DNA of 5,565 nucleotides from contig JAJYSD010000113.1 of assembly GCA_021793745.1 (NCBI GenBank), forward strand, positions 1 to 5,565, written 5' to 3'. The position numbers were made by a program, and so were the translations under genes. Below the pieces are notes generated by a model. It made no database searches. It was given only the letters and a program-made list of their open reading frames with translations, and was not told where the DNA came from. Every line of letters begins with the position of its first letter. Position 1 is the stretch's first letter. This document shows positions 1 through 5,396 of this stretch, in pieces. Source of the DNA: Bacillota bacterium (GTDB taxonomy: Bacteria; Bacillota; Bacilli; Thermoactinomycetales; DSM-44946).

Positions 1-1
1 C

Positions 2-772
2 GATCTCGCCTTTACGGAACGTCCGGGACATGCGACGGAGCTGGCCCGGGAGGCGGTGAAGATGGGGGTCCGGGCGGTGGTGGCCGTCGGAGGCGATGGT
101 ACTGTCAACGAGGTGGGAAACGGACTGGTCAAAACGGATGTTCCCCTCGGATACATACCGGCCGGATCGGGCAATGACTTTGCCACGGCGCAAGGGGTGC
201 CCAAGGATCCGGTCCAGGCGTTGCACCGGGTGTTGAAGCACGTTCCTCGCCGCGTGGATACGGCCGACTTCGGCGGGAGGGCGATGATCAGCTCCATTGG
301 GGTCGGCTTCGACGGTCAAGTGGCAAAAACGGTGAATGCATCCAAGTGGAAAGAGCGGTTGGGGAAAGGTTCCTACGCCCTCGGGGTGATTCAAGAGCTT
401 CACCGCTTTCAGCCGACCCGCGTCACCCTGGAAGTGGACGGGCAAGTCCTTCAGGAAAAGGATGTCTGGTTGATCGCCATCGCCAACATCTCCTGTTACG
501 GGGGCGGAATGAAGATCTGCCCCGAGGCGAAAAACGACGACGGGCTCCTGGACATCTGTCTGGTCCGGGGTGTCTCCCGGTGGAAATTGCTCGGCCTGTT
601 TCCGCTGGTATTCGCCGGCAAGCACGTCGATTATCCCTATGTGGTGATGATGCGGGGATCCCGGATCCAAGTGTCCGCCGACCGCCCTTTGGTGGTGCAT
701 GCCGATGGGGAGGTGATTGGAGAAACGCCCGTTTCCGTCTCCGTTCAACCCCAATCCCTGACCATTCTTTGA
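2..772 (+). CDS. Diacylglycerol kinase family lipid kinase (YegS/BmrU type), 5' partial
   Basis: This gene enters from outside the window; the reading frame is open from base 2 and ends at TGA 770-772, giving 256 visible codons. About 40-50 N-terminal residues are missing if the family's usual length near 300 holds. The catalytic glycine-rich loop GGDGTVNEV begins at base 89, followed by the GSGNDFA nucleotide-binding motif from base 164. A C-terminal PEAKNDDGLLDICLV segment starts near base 521, and HADGE lies near base 698; its Glu is a candidate general base by analogy with DgkB. These are hallmarks of the DAGK_cat fold, which transfers ATP phosphate to a lipid hydroxyl such as diacylglycerol or a related lipid at the cytoplasmic membrane face. 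Family members (DgkB, BmrU, YegS) differ in substrate and cannot be told apart here. A GTG at 56 is internal, because the family sequence (TERPGHATELAREAV) continues upstream of it. It converges on yyaC. Confidence 0.93.
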   Translation, partial: DLAFTERPGHATELAREAVKMGVRAVVAVGGDGTVNEVGNGLVKTDVPLGYIPAGSGNDFATAQGVPKDPVQALHRVLKHVPRRVDTADFGGRAMISSIGVGFDGQVAKTVNASKWKERLGKGSYALGVIQELHRFQPTRVTLEVDGQVLQEKDVWLIAIANISCYGGGMKICPEAKNDDGLLDICLVRGVSRWKLLGLFPLVFAGKHVDYPYVVMMRGSRIQVSADRPLVVHADGEVIGETPVSVSVQPQSLTIL

Positions 773-793
773 GGGAACAGAAGGCTGAGACCT

Positions 794-846
794 GCGGAAA
801 AGGAGGAGCTTTCCGCCGGCCGGAGCCGCGACTCGAAGCGGCGGCC
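794..846. other. Two hairpins between convergent genes
   Basis: The 75-base gap between the convergent lipid kinase and yyaC holds two inverted repeats. The first pairs GCGGAAA (794-800) with TTTCCGC (810-816) around a 9-base loop. The second pairs GGCC (818-821) plus GCCGC (825-829) with GCGGC (838-842) plus GGCC (843-846), with a three-base bulge on one side. Neither is followed by a T-run on either strand, so this is not a canonical intrinsic terminator. It may still act as a bidirectional transcription barrier or 3' end stabiliser. The function is inferred from position only. Confidence 0.3.
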
Positions 847-847
847 G

Positions 848-1435
848 TCAGGTCGCTTCCCGATGAAGCCGGGACGCGGCGGAGTGGATGGAACGGGAGA
901 TGACATCCGCCATTTTCATGACGATGCTGAGCCGCGTGTTTTGCAGGACGAAATATTCCATAAAGCCAGCGACATTGACGATCCCGGTGATGTGCACCTC
1001 ACCCACTTCGGGCAACTGCTTGTTTACACCCGCACCCGGTTTGAGCGGTCCCATTCCCACCTGGATCGATCCGACGCTGTTCAGCCGCCCCAGGCAGGCG
1101 TCTACGGCGATGATCCGCGGGTTTGTCAAACTCCGCCGCAGCTCCGCCAGCTTTGCGCGAAGATTGACCGCGTGAACAGGCTCGTCCAAGGTGCCATAGA
1201 TGCGAAGCGAGGGGATTGCCATCTTTTCCAGCATGGTTCCGACCAAGGGACCGAGGGAGTCCCCGGTAGAACGGTCGGTGCCGATACAGAGGCAGACCAG
1301 TTCGGAGCCGGGAGGGAAGGTGCTGAGGGCCTGCGTGAGCTTTTCCGCGCACAAATCGGCTGCCCGGGGGTGGGTATATTCCACCCGGTAGGGGAAAGTG
1401 AAAGCCATCGAATCGGGAAAGAAAAGCTCACGCAT
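848..1435 (-). CDS. yyaC: Spore protease YyaC (GPR-like, DUF1256 family)
   Basis: The 195-residue product matches the DUF1256/YyaC family, found in endospore formers and distantly related to GPR, the germination protease that degrades small acid-soluble spore proteins. Recognisable segments are IGTDRSTGDSLGPLVG (residues 51-66), VDACLG (111-116) and HITGIVNVAGFMEYF (148-162). By analogy with GPR, the aspartates in TGDSLGP (Asp59) and VDACLG (Asp112) would be the acidic catalytic pair; that mapping is inference. The start is the ATG whose A is base 1435, because a GGAGG lies 9 bases upstream on the minus strand. The frame stays open for 110 more codons upstream (to 1765), but that stretch lies antisense to ykvI and does not resemble the family. 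The gene is divergent from ykvI and convergent with the lipid kinase, so it is probably monocistronic. A sporulation-type promoter candidate lies just upstream. YyaC's true substrate is, to my knowledge, not established. Confidence 0.93.
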   Translation of the reverse strand: MRELFFPDSMAFTFPYRVEYTHPRAADLCAEKLTQALSTFPPGSELVCLCIGTDRSTGDSLGPLVGTMLEKMAIPSLRIYGTLDEPVHAVNLRAKLAELRRSLTNPRIIAVDACLGRLNSVGSIQVGMGPLKPGAGVNKQLPEVGEVHITGIVNVAGFMEYFVLQNTRLSIVMKMADVISRSIHSAASRLHREAT

Positions 1436-1459
1436 GTCCGACAACCTCCGAAATTTTTG

Positions 1460-1529
1460 ATCCTTACCAGTATACGGGAAAAAGAAAGTAAATATACATA
1501 TAGGGACAACCCGTAAAAGGCGTAAGGAT
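1460..1529. repeat. Nested inverted repeat in the yyaC-ykvI divergent region
   Basis: ATCCTTAC (1460-1467) is the exact reverse complement of GTAAGGAT (1522-1529). Inside it, TACGGG (1473-1478) is the reverse complement of CCCGTA (1510-1515). Both pairs share nearly the same centre (about 1494), with offsets of 5 and 6 bases between outer and inner arms. The right outer arm contains the AAGGAT ribosome binding site of ykvI. The left arms flank the candidate yyaC -10 element. It could be a split operator for both genes or, if transcribed whole, an RNA stem hiding the ykvI ribosome binding site. I saw no well-spaced sigma-A promoter for ykvI in this gap. Confidence 0.5.
1468..1497 (-). promoter_or_regulatory. 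Candidate sigma-F/sigma-G promoter for yyaC
   Basis: On the minus strand, GTATA (1497-1493) is followed after 18 bases by TATACTG (1474-1468). GTATA fits the forespore sigma-factor -35 element. TATACTG agrees with the sigma-G -10 consensus (CATnnTA-like) at all but its two ends. The predicted start near 1461 would leave a roughly 25-base leader holding the GGAGG site. I recall the B. subtilis homologue being in the forespore regulon, which agrees. No sigma-A pair with proper spacing is visible on this strand. This is a consensus match by eye. Confidence 0.4.
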
Positions 1530-1537
1530 GGTGCGGG

Positions 1538-2581
1538 ATGCGAATCAACCTCGGGCAGTCCTTCAGGATCAGCATGACGATTGTCGGCACCACCATCGGC
1601 GCGGGCTTTGCTTCCGGCCGGGAGATCTGGGAGTTTTTCGGTTCCTACGGAGAACAGGGGCGGGTCGGCATTTTCCTCTCGATGGTGCTCTACTTTGCAG
1701 CGAGCGTGATCATCCTCCACATCGGTTGGAAAAAGCGGACGCATCACTATTCGGAAGTGCTTCAAGTGGTGATCGGGCCTAAACTGGCTCGATATTTCGA
1801 CGGCTTTATGATTTTGTCCCTGCTGACGGGCGTATTGGTGATGGTGGCGGGAAGCGGGGCCACCCTGGAACAGTGGAACGGTTCCTTTACCCTGGGGACG
1901 CTGTTGATGGCGGGGGCGGTGGTGCTGGTCCTCCTTTTTGATTTGAAGGGCATTTTGTCCCTCAACACGATTCTGATGCCGGTGTTATCGGTGATTTTGC
2001 TCCTCGTCTGCCTCCAGGGACTGTTATCGGGAGGCGAGACGGCCGGCCCGGCCGACACCGAACCGGAGGGCATTCTGTTCCCGGTATGGCCGTCGGCCAT
2101 TACCTATGCCGCCTTCAATATGATTTCGCTGCTGGCGGTTCTGTCCACCATGGGTTCCCAGATCCGCCACCCCGCCGAGATCTGGATTGCCTGTTTATTG
2201 GGAGCGTCTTGCCTCGCCGGGATCGCCGGGCTATACAATGCGTCGCTGCTCAAGGTGTCCCACCTCATATCCCAGTACAATATCCCCCTGTTCGCCCTGA
2301 TTCGGGATTATTCGACAATCTGGAATCTGATCATTTCCCTGGTTCTCTGGTTTGCCATCTATACGACCGCCGTCAGCAACATGCACGGACTGGTATTTCG
2401 CATCGCCGACCGGTTTCCTTATCCCCGGTGGGCGGTCGGACTGGTCATCATGGTGGCATTGGTTCCCCTCAGCCAATGGGGGTTTGTGCCGCTGGTGCAG
2501 CTGCTCTACCCCCTCTACGGGGTATTGAATCTGTTTCTTTTCACGCTATTTTTACTCTATCCCTTTTCGGAGGAAAGGTGA
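1538..2581 (+). CDS. ykvI: YkvI-type integral membrane protein, putative transporter
   Basis: This 347-residue, strongly hydrophobic protein fits COG3949/YkvI in length and in its N-terminal signature VGTTIGAGFASGREIWEFF (residues 16-34). That signature resembles the broken first helix of APC-superfamily (LeuT-fold) transporters. I count about ten membrane segments, near residues 10-25, 41-63, 85-105, 118-135, 141-163, 180-203, 213-235, 263-280, 297-312 and 316-343, with a hydrophilic loop near 164-178. There is no signal peptide. The substrate is unknown; an amino acid or similar solute is only a guess from the fold. The ATG at 1538 is chosen because AAGGATGG (1524-1531) sits 6 bases upstream; the ATG at 1528 is in another frame. 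It is divergent from yyaC and probably co-transcribed with plsC 56 bases downstream. Confidence 0.85.
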   Translation: MRINLGQSFRISMTIVGTTIGAGFASGREIWEFFGSYGEQGRVGIFLSMVLYFAASVIILHIGWKKRTHHYSEVLQVVIGPKLARYFDGFMILSLLTGVLVMVAGSGATLEQWNGSFTLGTLLMAGAVVLVLLFDLKGILSLNTILMPVLSVILLLVCLQGLLSGGETAGPADTEPEGILFPVWPSAITYAAFNMISLLAVLSTMGSQIRHPAEIWIACLLGASCLAGIAGLYNASLLKVSHLISQYNIPLFALIRDYSTIWNLIISLVLWFAIYTTAVSNMHGLVFRIADRFPYPRWAVGLVIMVALVPLSQWGFVPLVQLLYPLYGVLNLFLFTLFLLYPFSEER

Positions 2582-2595
2582 TTCGACTGTCGAAT
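2581..2595. repeat. 15-base perfect palindrome in the ykvI-plsC gap
   Basis: ATTCGAC, a central T, then GTCGAAT form a perfect dyad whose first base is the last base of the ykvI stop codon. As DNA it looks like a small operator. As RNA it would make a short stem with a three-base loop, but there is no following T-run, so it is not a terminator. It may mark regulation of plsC separate from ykvI, or be chance. Confidence 0.4.
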
Positions 2596-2637
2596 TGAAG
2601 GAAATGGGGCTGGACCAAAAGGAGGGAACGAGTCATC

Positions 2638-3267
2638 ATGTGGCTGTACCATATCCTTCAACCCGTCGTCCGGTGTCTGATACGAATTTATCATCGGGCC
2701 CGCGTGGAAGGGTTGGATCGGGTTCCGGCGGAGGGGCCTCTCATTCTGGTCGGCAATCATCTGAGCCTTCTCGATCCCTTTTATATCGGGGCGTTCTTTC
2801 CGCGGAAGATCCGTTTCATGGCCAAAAAGGAATCCTTCCGTCATCCGGTGGCCCGGTTTTTTTTAGAACATTTCCGGGCGTTTCCGGTGGATCGGGGCAA
2901 AGCGGATCTGACGTCTTTGAAGACCGCCATCGGCGTGCTCCGGGACGGTGAAGTATTGGGCATGTTTCCGGAGGGGGGACGCCGGGAAACCGCTCCGATG
3001 CGGGAACTGAAACAGGGGGCCGCCTATCTGGCCCTGAAAACCGGTACGCCGATTGTCCCCGTTTACATCGAGGGAACGGACAAGTCCCTGCCCCGGGATG
3101 CGGTCTGGATCCGTCCCCATCGAATTCGGATCGTCGTCGGCGAATGCATCGAGCCTCCAGTCAAGGGCACCGGGCGACACAGCGAAGAGCAGATCAGCGA
3201 AGAAATTCTCCGCGCTTGGCGGCGGATGGCGGGAGAAGGGCGGGAGGACAGCCGCCGACACGGTTGA
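2638..3267 (+). CDS. plsC: 1-acyl-sn-glycerol-3-phosphate acyltransferase (PlsC family)
   Basis: The 209-residue product carries the PlsC acyltransferase blocks in order: NHLSLLD (residues 40-46, the catalytic NHxxxxD), FMAKKESF (60-67), FPEGGRRE (110-117, phosphate-binding) and VPVYIEGTD (140-148). It would transfer an acyl chain to the 2-position of lysophosphatidic acid to make phosphatidic acid at the inner membrane face. A weakly hydrophobic N-terminus (residues 1-18) may associate with the membrane. The length is near the usual 190-240. The ATG at 2638 follows AAGGAGG (2619-2625) with a rather long 12-base spacing, and no nearer in-frame start codon exists. The final 30 residues are charged and Arg-rich and look family-variable. 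Paralogues exist in many Firmicutes, so plsC is a family-level name. It probably shares a transcript with ykvI. Confidence 0.9.
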   Translation: MWLYHILQPVVRCLIRIYHRARVEGLDRVPAEGPLILVGNHLSLLDPFYIGAFFPRKIRFMAKKESFRHPVARFFLEHFRAFPVDRGKADLTSLKTAIGVLRDGEVLGMFPEGGRRETAPMRELKQGAAYLALKTGTPIVPVYIEGTDKSLPRDAVWIRPHRIRIVVGECIEPPVKGTGRHSEEQISEEILRAWRRMAGEGREDSRRHG

Positions 3268-3293
3268 ATTGACGCCAGGGGCTTTCTTATAAT
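3264..3293 (+). promoter_or_regulatory. Sigma-A-type promoter for yyzM
   Basis: TTGAAT (3264-3269, overlapping the plsC stop codon) and a perfect TATAAT (3288-3293) are separated by 18 bases. The expected start near 3300 lies about 25 bases before the yyzM GTG. A TTGACG at 3269-3274 is a better -35 match but stands only 13 bases from the -10. The TATAAT sits in the middle of a short dyad, CTTTC (3282-3286) and GAAAG (3294-3298). Confidence 0.6.
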
Positions 3294-3324
3294 GAAAGGC
3301 AAGCGAGCGGGAGTGTGATCATCG

Positions 3325-3555
3325 GTGCAACGAAAGGTCTTTGGTCTGGGTGACATTGTGGAGATGAAAAAGCCGCATCCCTGCGGCACCAATGCTTGGA
3401 AGGTGATCCGGATGGGCATGGACATCCGGATGAAGTGCACCGGATGTGGTCACAGCGTGCTCCTCCCCCGATCCCGCTTTGAAAAGCGGATGAAGCGGGT
3501 CCTGGTGCCCGCCGAATCCTCCGGGGATGACACCTCCCGTCCCGGATCCCTTTGA
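3325..3555 (+). CDS. yyzM: DUF951 family small protein (YyzM)
   Basis: This 76-residue basic protein has the DUF951 pattern: a short N-terminal beta segment (FGLGDIVEMKKPHPCG, residues 6-21), then RMKCTGCGHSVLLPR (35-49) and a basic tail. Cys20, Cys38, Cys41 and His18 or His43 could hold a zinc ion, which would suit an RNA- or protein-binding zinc ribbon; this is inference, and the family has no assigned function that I know of. The GTG at 3325 is the only reasonable start, since the frame has a stop at 3316-3318 and the next ATG (3364) would cut off the conserved N-terminus. The ribosome site GGGAG (3309-3313) is weak and 11 bases away. It is a known neighbour of ychF in Bacillales, but here a terminator and a new promoter separate the two. 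The last 12 residues look variable. Confidence 0.88.
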   Translation: MQRKVFGLGDIVEMKKPHPCGTNAWKVIRMGMDIRMKCTGCGHSVLLPRSRFEKRMKRVLVPAESSGDDTSRPGSL

Positions 3556-3559
3556 GCTT

Positions 3560-3593
3560 CCCGACGGGATTTCGGCCGTCGGGCTTCTTTTTT
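3560..3593 (+). terminator. Intrinsic terminator after yyzM
   Basis: CCCGACGG (3560-3567) pairs perfectly with CCGTCGGG (3576-3583) around an 8-base loop. It is followed by CTTC and six T residues (3588-3593). It starts five bases after the yyzM stop codon and ends transcription before the ychF promoter. Confidence 0.9.
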
Positions 3594-3596
3594 GTC

Positions 3597-3625
3597 AGGA
3601 CAGGGGGATGGGGTTTCGCTATAAT
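3597..3625 (+). promoter_or_regulatory. Sigma-A-type promoter for ychF
   Basis: AGGACA (3597-3602, matching the GACA half of TTGACA) and a perfect TATAAT (3620-3625) are spaced by 17 bases, directly after the yyzM terminator. The predicted start is near 3632, giving a leader of about 48 bases before the ychF ATG at 3680. Confidence 0.7.
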
Positions 3626-3679
3626 GGATGAGGATCTTCGGAAAAACCGTTTCATGACATGTACAGGGAGTGGACGGAC

Positions 3680-4780
3680 ATGCCACTGATGACCGGAATT
3701 GTCGGTTTGCCCAATGTCGGCAAATCCACCTTATTTAACGCCATCACCCGTGCAGGGGCCGAGTCGGCCAACTACCCCTTCTGCACGATCGATCCCAACG
3801 TGGGTGTCGTGGATGTACCCGACGAACGGCTGGACCGCTTGGCCGAAATGGTGAAGCCCCAGCGGGTCGTCCCCACCAGCTTCCAGTTTGTCGATATCGC
3901 GGGACTGGTGAAGGGCGCCAGCGCCGGTGAAGGGTTGGGCAACAAGTTTTTGGCCCACATCCGGGAAGTGGACGCCATCATTCACGTCGTCCGCTGTTTT
4001 GAGGATGAAAACATCACCCATGTAGATGGCAAAGTGGATCCGGAGGCGGATATCGAAACGATCAACCTGGAGCTCGTGCTGGCCGATCTGGAGTCGGTGG
4101 AGCGCCGGTTGGAACGCACCTCCCGTCAAAAGAAAAGCGGAGACAAGGAGATCATCCAAGAGCATGAGGCCTTGCTCAAACTGCAGGAGGGATTTAACAA
4201 GGGGATTCCCGCCCGGCGAATCGACTTGAGCGAGGAAGAGCGGGAGCGGGTTCGTCACCTCAACCTGTTGACGGCCAAGCGGGTGCTTTATGCCGCCAAC
4301 GTGGATGAAGCGGACATGGCGGATCCCGACGCCAACCCGCACGTTCAGACGGTTCGGCGGATCGCCGCGGCGGAAGGAGCCGGTGTCGTGCCGATTTGCG
4401 CCCGGCTGGAGGCGGAAATCGCCGAACTGGAGGAGGAGGAACGGCGTCAATTCCTCGAGGAACTGGGCCTCCAGGCTTCGGGGCTGGATCGTCTGGTGGC
4501 GGCGGCTTACCGACTGTTGGGCCTGATCACCTACTTTACCGCCGGCGAAAAGGAAGTCCGGGCCTGGACGATCCGGGAGGGAACCCGGGCTCCCCAGGCG
4601 GCGGGGGTGATCCATTCCGACTTTGAGCGGGGATTTATCCGGGCCGAAGTGATCGCCTACGAAGATCTGATGGCTGCGGGTTCCATGGCCCAGGCCCGGG
4701 AGCAGGGGCTGATCCGCCTCGAAGGAAAAGATTACGTGGTGCAGGACGGCGACGTGATGCATTTTCGGTTTGCCGTGTAA
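3680..4780 (+). CDS. ychF: Redox-regulated ATPase YchF (Obg/OLA1 family)
   Basis: This 366-residue protein is a full-length YchF, a universally conserved P-loop NTPase of the Obg family that binds ribosomes and hydrolyses ATP in preference to GTP. Visible elements are the P-loop GLPNVGKST (residues 9-17), the switch II motif [14 protein letters not shown] (72-85) and NVDE (207-210) replacing the GTP-specific NKxD. In switch II a Leu follows DxxG where Ras-type enzymes have the catalytic Gln. A helical, coiled-coil-like insertion rich in Glu and Arg (about 130-200) and a C-terminal TGS domain (about 283-366) complete it. The ATG at 3680 is chosen over the in-frame ATG at 3659 because AGGGAG (3665-3670) lies 9 bases before it and the protein then starts like its relatives. 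It has its own promoter; the rpsF promoters follow it. A long antisense frame opposite it is a high-GC shadow. Confidence 0.97.
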   Translation: MPLMTGIVGLPNVGKSTLFNAITRAGAESANYPFCTIDPNVGVVDVPDERLDRLAEMVKPQRVVPTSFQFVDIAGLVKGASAGEGLGNKFLAHIREVDAIIHVVRCFEDENITHVDGKVDPEADIETINLELVLADLESVERRLERTSRQKKSGDKEIIQEHEALLKLQEGFNKGIPARRIDLSEEERERVRHLNLLTAKRVLYAANVDEADMADPDANPHVQTVRRIAAAEGAGVVPICARLEAEIAELEEEERRQFLEELGLQASGLDRLVAAAYRLLGLITYFTAGEKEVRAWTIREGTRAPQAAGVIHSDFERGFIRAEVIAYEDLMAAGSMAQAREQGLIRLEGKDYVVQDGDVMHFRFAV

Positions 4781-4790
4781 GGCTGTCGGG

Positions 4791-4819
4791 TGGACAGAAC
4801 ATCCAGGATTCGGTAAAAT
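4791..4819 (+). promoter_or_regulatory. Upstream sigma-A-like promoter (P1) of the rpsF operon
   Basis: TGGACA (4791-4796) and TAAAAT (4814-4819) each match the sigma-A consensus at five of six bases and are exactly 17 bases apart. It begins ten bases after the ychF stop codon. The start would be near 4825-4827, about 235 bases upstream of rpsF. The -35 also overlaps a small hairpin, CTGTC (4783-4787) with GACAG (4793-4797). Confidence 0.5.
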
Positions 4820-4953
4820 CGAACATATGAGCGGTATCCGATCCGGAGGAAGATGGCTGGATGCCGCCTTGAAATCTGCCTGTCCGCGAGGTCCATCGCC
4901 GCGCTCGTCGCCATCCGGAAGTGTCTCCGATTTCCAGGGGAAGGGAAGAACCC
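4820..4953 (+). other. Non-coding spacer between ychF and the proximal rpsF promoter
   Basis: I see no convincing gene here. Short frames exist: one from ATG 4827, 49 codons ending at 4976 inside the proximal promoter, and one from ATG 4853, 61 codons after a GGAGGAAG placed too close to the start. Their products are Ser/Arg/Pro-rich or unremarkable and match no family I know. The segment would be the distal 5' leader of a transcript from the upstream promoter. Confidence 0.5.
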
Positions 4954-4963
4954 TTGCCTTCCC
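4938..4963. repeat. Inverted repeat overlapping the -35 of the proximal rpsF promoter
   Basis: GGGAAGG (4938-4944) is the reverse complement of CCTTCCC (4957-4963), and a competing AAGGG (4941-4945) / CCCTT (4951-4955) stem lies inside. There is no T-run after it, so it is a weak terminator candidate at best for ychF or for P1 transcripts. As DNA it could be an operator covering the -35 at 4954-4959. Confidence 0.35.
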
Positions 4964-4982
4964 GTCCCGTCTCTGATAAAAT
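4954..4982 (+). promoter_or_regulatory. Proximal sigma-A promoter (P2) of the rpsF-ssb operon
   Basis: TTGCCT (4954-4959) and TAAAAT (4977-4982) are 17 bases apart, with an extended -10 TG at 4974-4975. The start is expected near 4989, giving a leader of about 70 bases before rpsF. This is the best promoter for the ribosomal operon. Confidence 0.7.
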
Positions 4983-5007
4983 CTATCGTTGTCAGTCTAG
5001 AAAGCTT

Positions 5008-5051
5008 ACTCCTTGCTCCCGAAAAGGGGGCCGCTTGAGTCCAGAAGGAGG
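5008..5051 (+). promoter_or_regulatory. Candidate S6:S18-binding mRNA leader of rpsF
   Basis: The leader can fold into an outer stem ACTC (5008-5011) with GAGT (5037-5040). An inner six-pair stem joins 5015-5020 to 5026-5031 (one G-U pair), capped by a GAAAA loop. An asymmetric internal loop lies between them. A CCG (5031-5033) lies at the 3' base of the inner stem, leading into that loop. The rpsF leader motif known from many bacteria has such a CCG beside a hairpin, mimicking the S6:S18 site in 16S rRNA, so excess S6 and S18 repress their own synthesis. The outer stem ends four bases before the ribosome binding site (5045-5053), so a bound complex could block initiation. The fold was made by eye, not scored against the family model. 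Confidence 0.55.
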
Positions 5052-5059
5052 TGGAACCG

Positions 5060-5350
5060 TTGCGGAAGTACGAGCTGATGTACATTGCCCGCCCGGAACT
5101 GGATGAGGAATCCCTGAAGAAAAATCGGGAAAAGTTCCAATCCGTCATCACCCAAAACGGCGGGGAAATCCTGGAGACGCAGGACATGGGGAAGCGTCGT
5201 CTGGCCTATCCCATCAAAAAGTTGCGGGAAGGGATCTACACCGTGATCCAATTCCAGTCCGGTACCGACACCGTGAAGGAATTGGAGCGGAGTCTGCGGC
5301 TCGACGACAATGTGATTCGGCATATGGTCATCAACATCGATGAGCGGTAA
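5060..5350 (+). CDS. rpsF: 30S ribosomal protein S6
   Basis: The 96-residue protein starts MRKYELMYIARPEL and contains GKRRLAYPIKK (44-54) and a C-terminal IRHMVINIDE, matching bacterial S6. S6 binds S18 and the central domain of 16S rRNA (helices 22-23) during assembly of the small-subunit platform. The TTG at 5060 is chosen because AAGGAGGTG (5045-5053) lies six bases upstream. The in-frame GTG at 5051 is part of that ribosome binding site and would add three residues (Met-Glu-Pro) absent from relatives. It is the first gene of the conserved rpsF-ssb-rpsR operon, with ssb 46 bases downstream and no terminator between. Likely control is by the two promoters and the leader described above. 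Confidence 0.97.
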   Translation: MRKYELMYIARPELDEESLKKNREKFQSVITQNGGEILETQDMGKRRLAYPIKKLREGIYTVIQFQSGTDTVKELERSLRLDDNVIRHMVINIDER

Positions 5351-5396
5351 AGGGGATCGTCGCGGATAGAGAAACCCAAAAGGGAGAGGTTTTTTC

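Noticed and set aside
863..1516. 217-codon plus-strand open frame opposite yyaC
   Set aside because: It is antisense to a recognised family gene; its composition (Asp, His, Arg, Gly) is typical of a shadow frame.
1436..1765. 110-codon N-terminal extension of yyaC on the minus strand
   Set aside because: It lies antisense to the start of ykvI, shows no family resemblance, and the ATG at 1435 has an ideal GGAGG site and gives a normal family length.
3269..3293. TTGACG as the -35 partner of the TATAAT before yyzM
   Set aside because: The spacing is only 13 bases, too short for sigma-A; TTGAAT at 3264 with 18 bases is more plausible.
3659..3679. ATG 3659 as the ychF start
   Set aside because: No ribosome binding site precedes it, and the added seven residues are not seen at the N-terminus of YchF relatives.
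3731..4762. 343-codon minus-strand open frame opposite ychF
   Set aside because: It mirrors ychF codons in a GC-rich genome, has no recognisable domains, and ychF is certain.
4853..5038. 61-codon frame from ATG 4853 after GGAGGAAG
   Set aside because: The ribosome site is only three bases from the ATG, the frame runs through the P2 promoter and leader stems, and the product resembles nothing I know.
5051..5059. GTG 5051 as the rpsF start
   Set aside because: It overlaps the ribosome binding site itself, and S6 relatives begin MRKYE, which matches the TTG at 5060.
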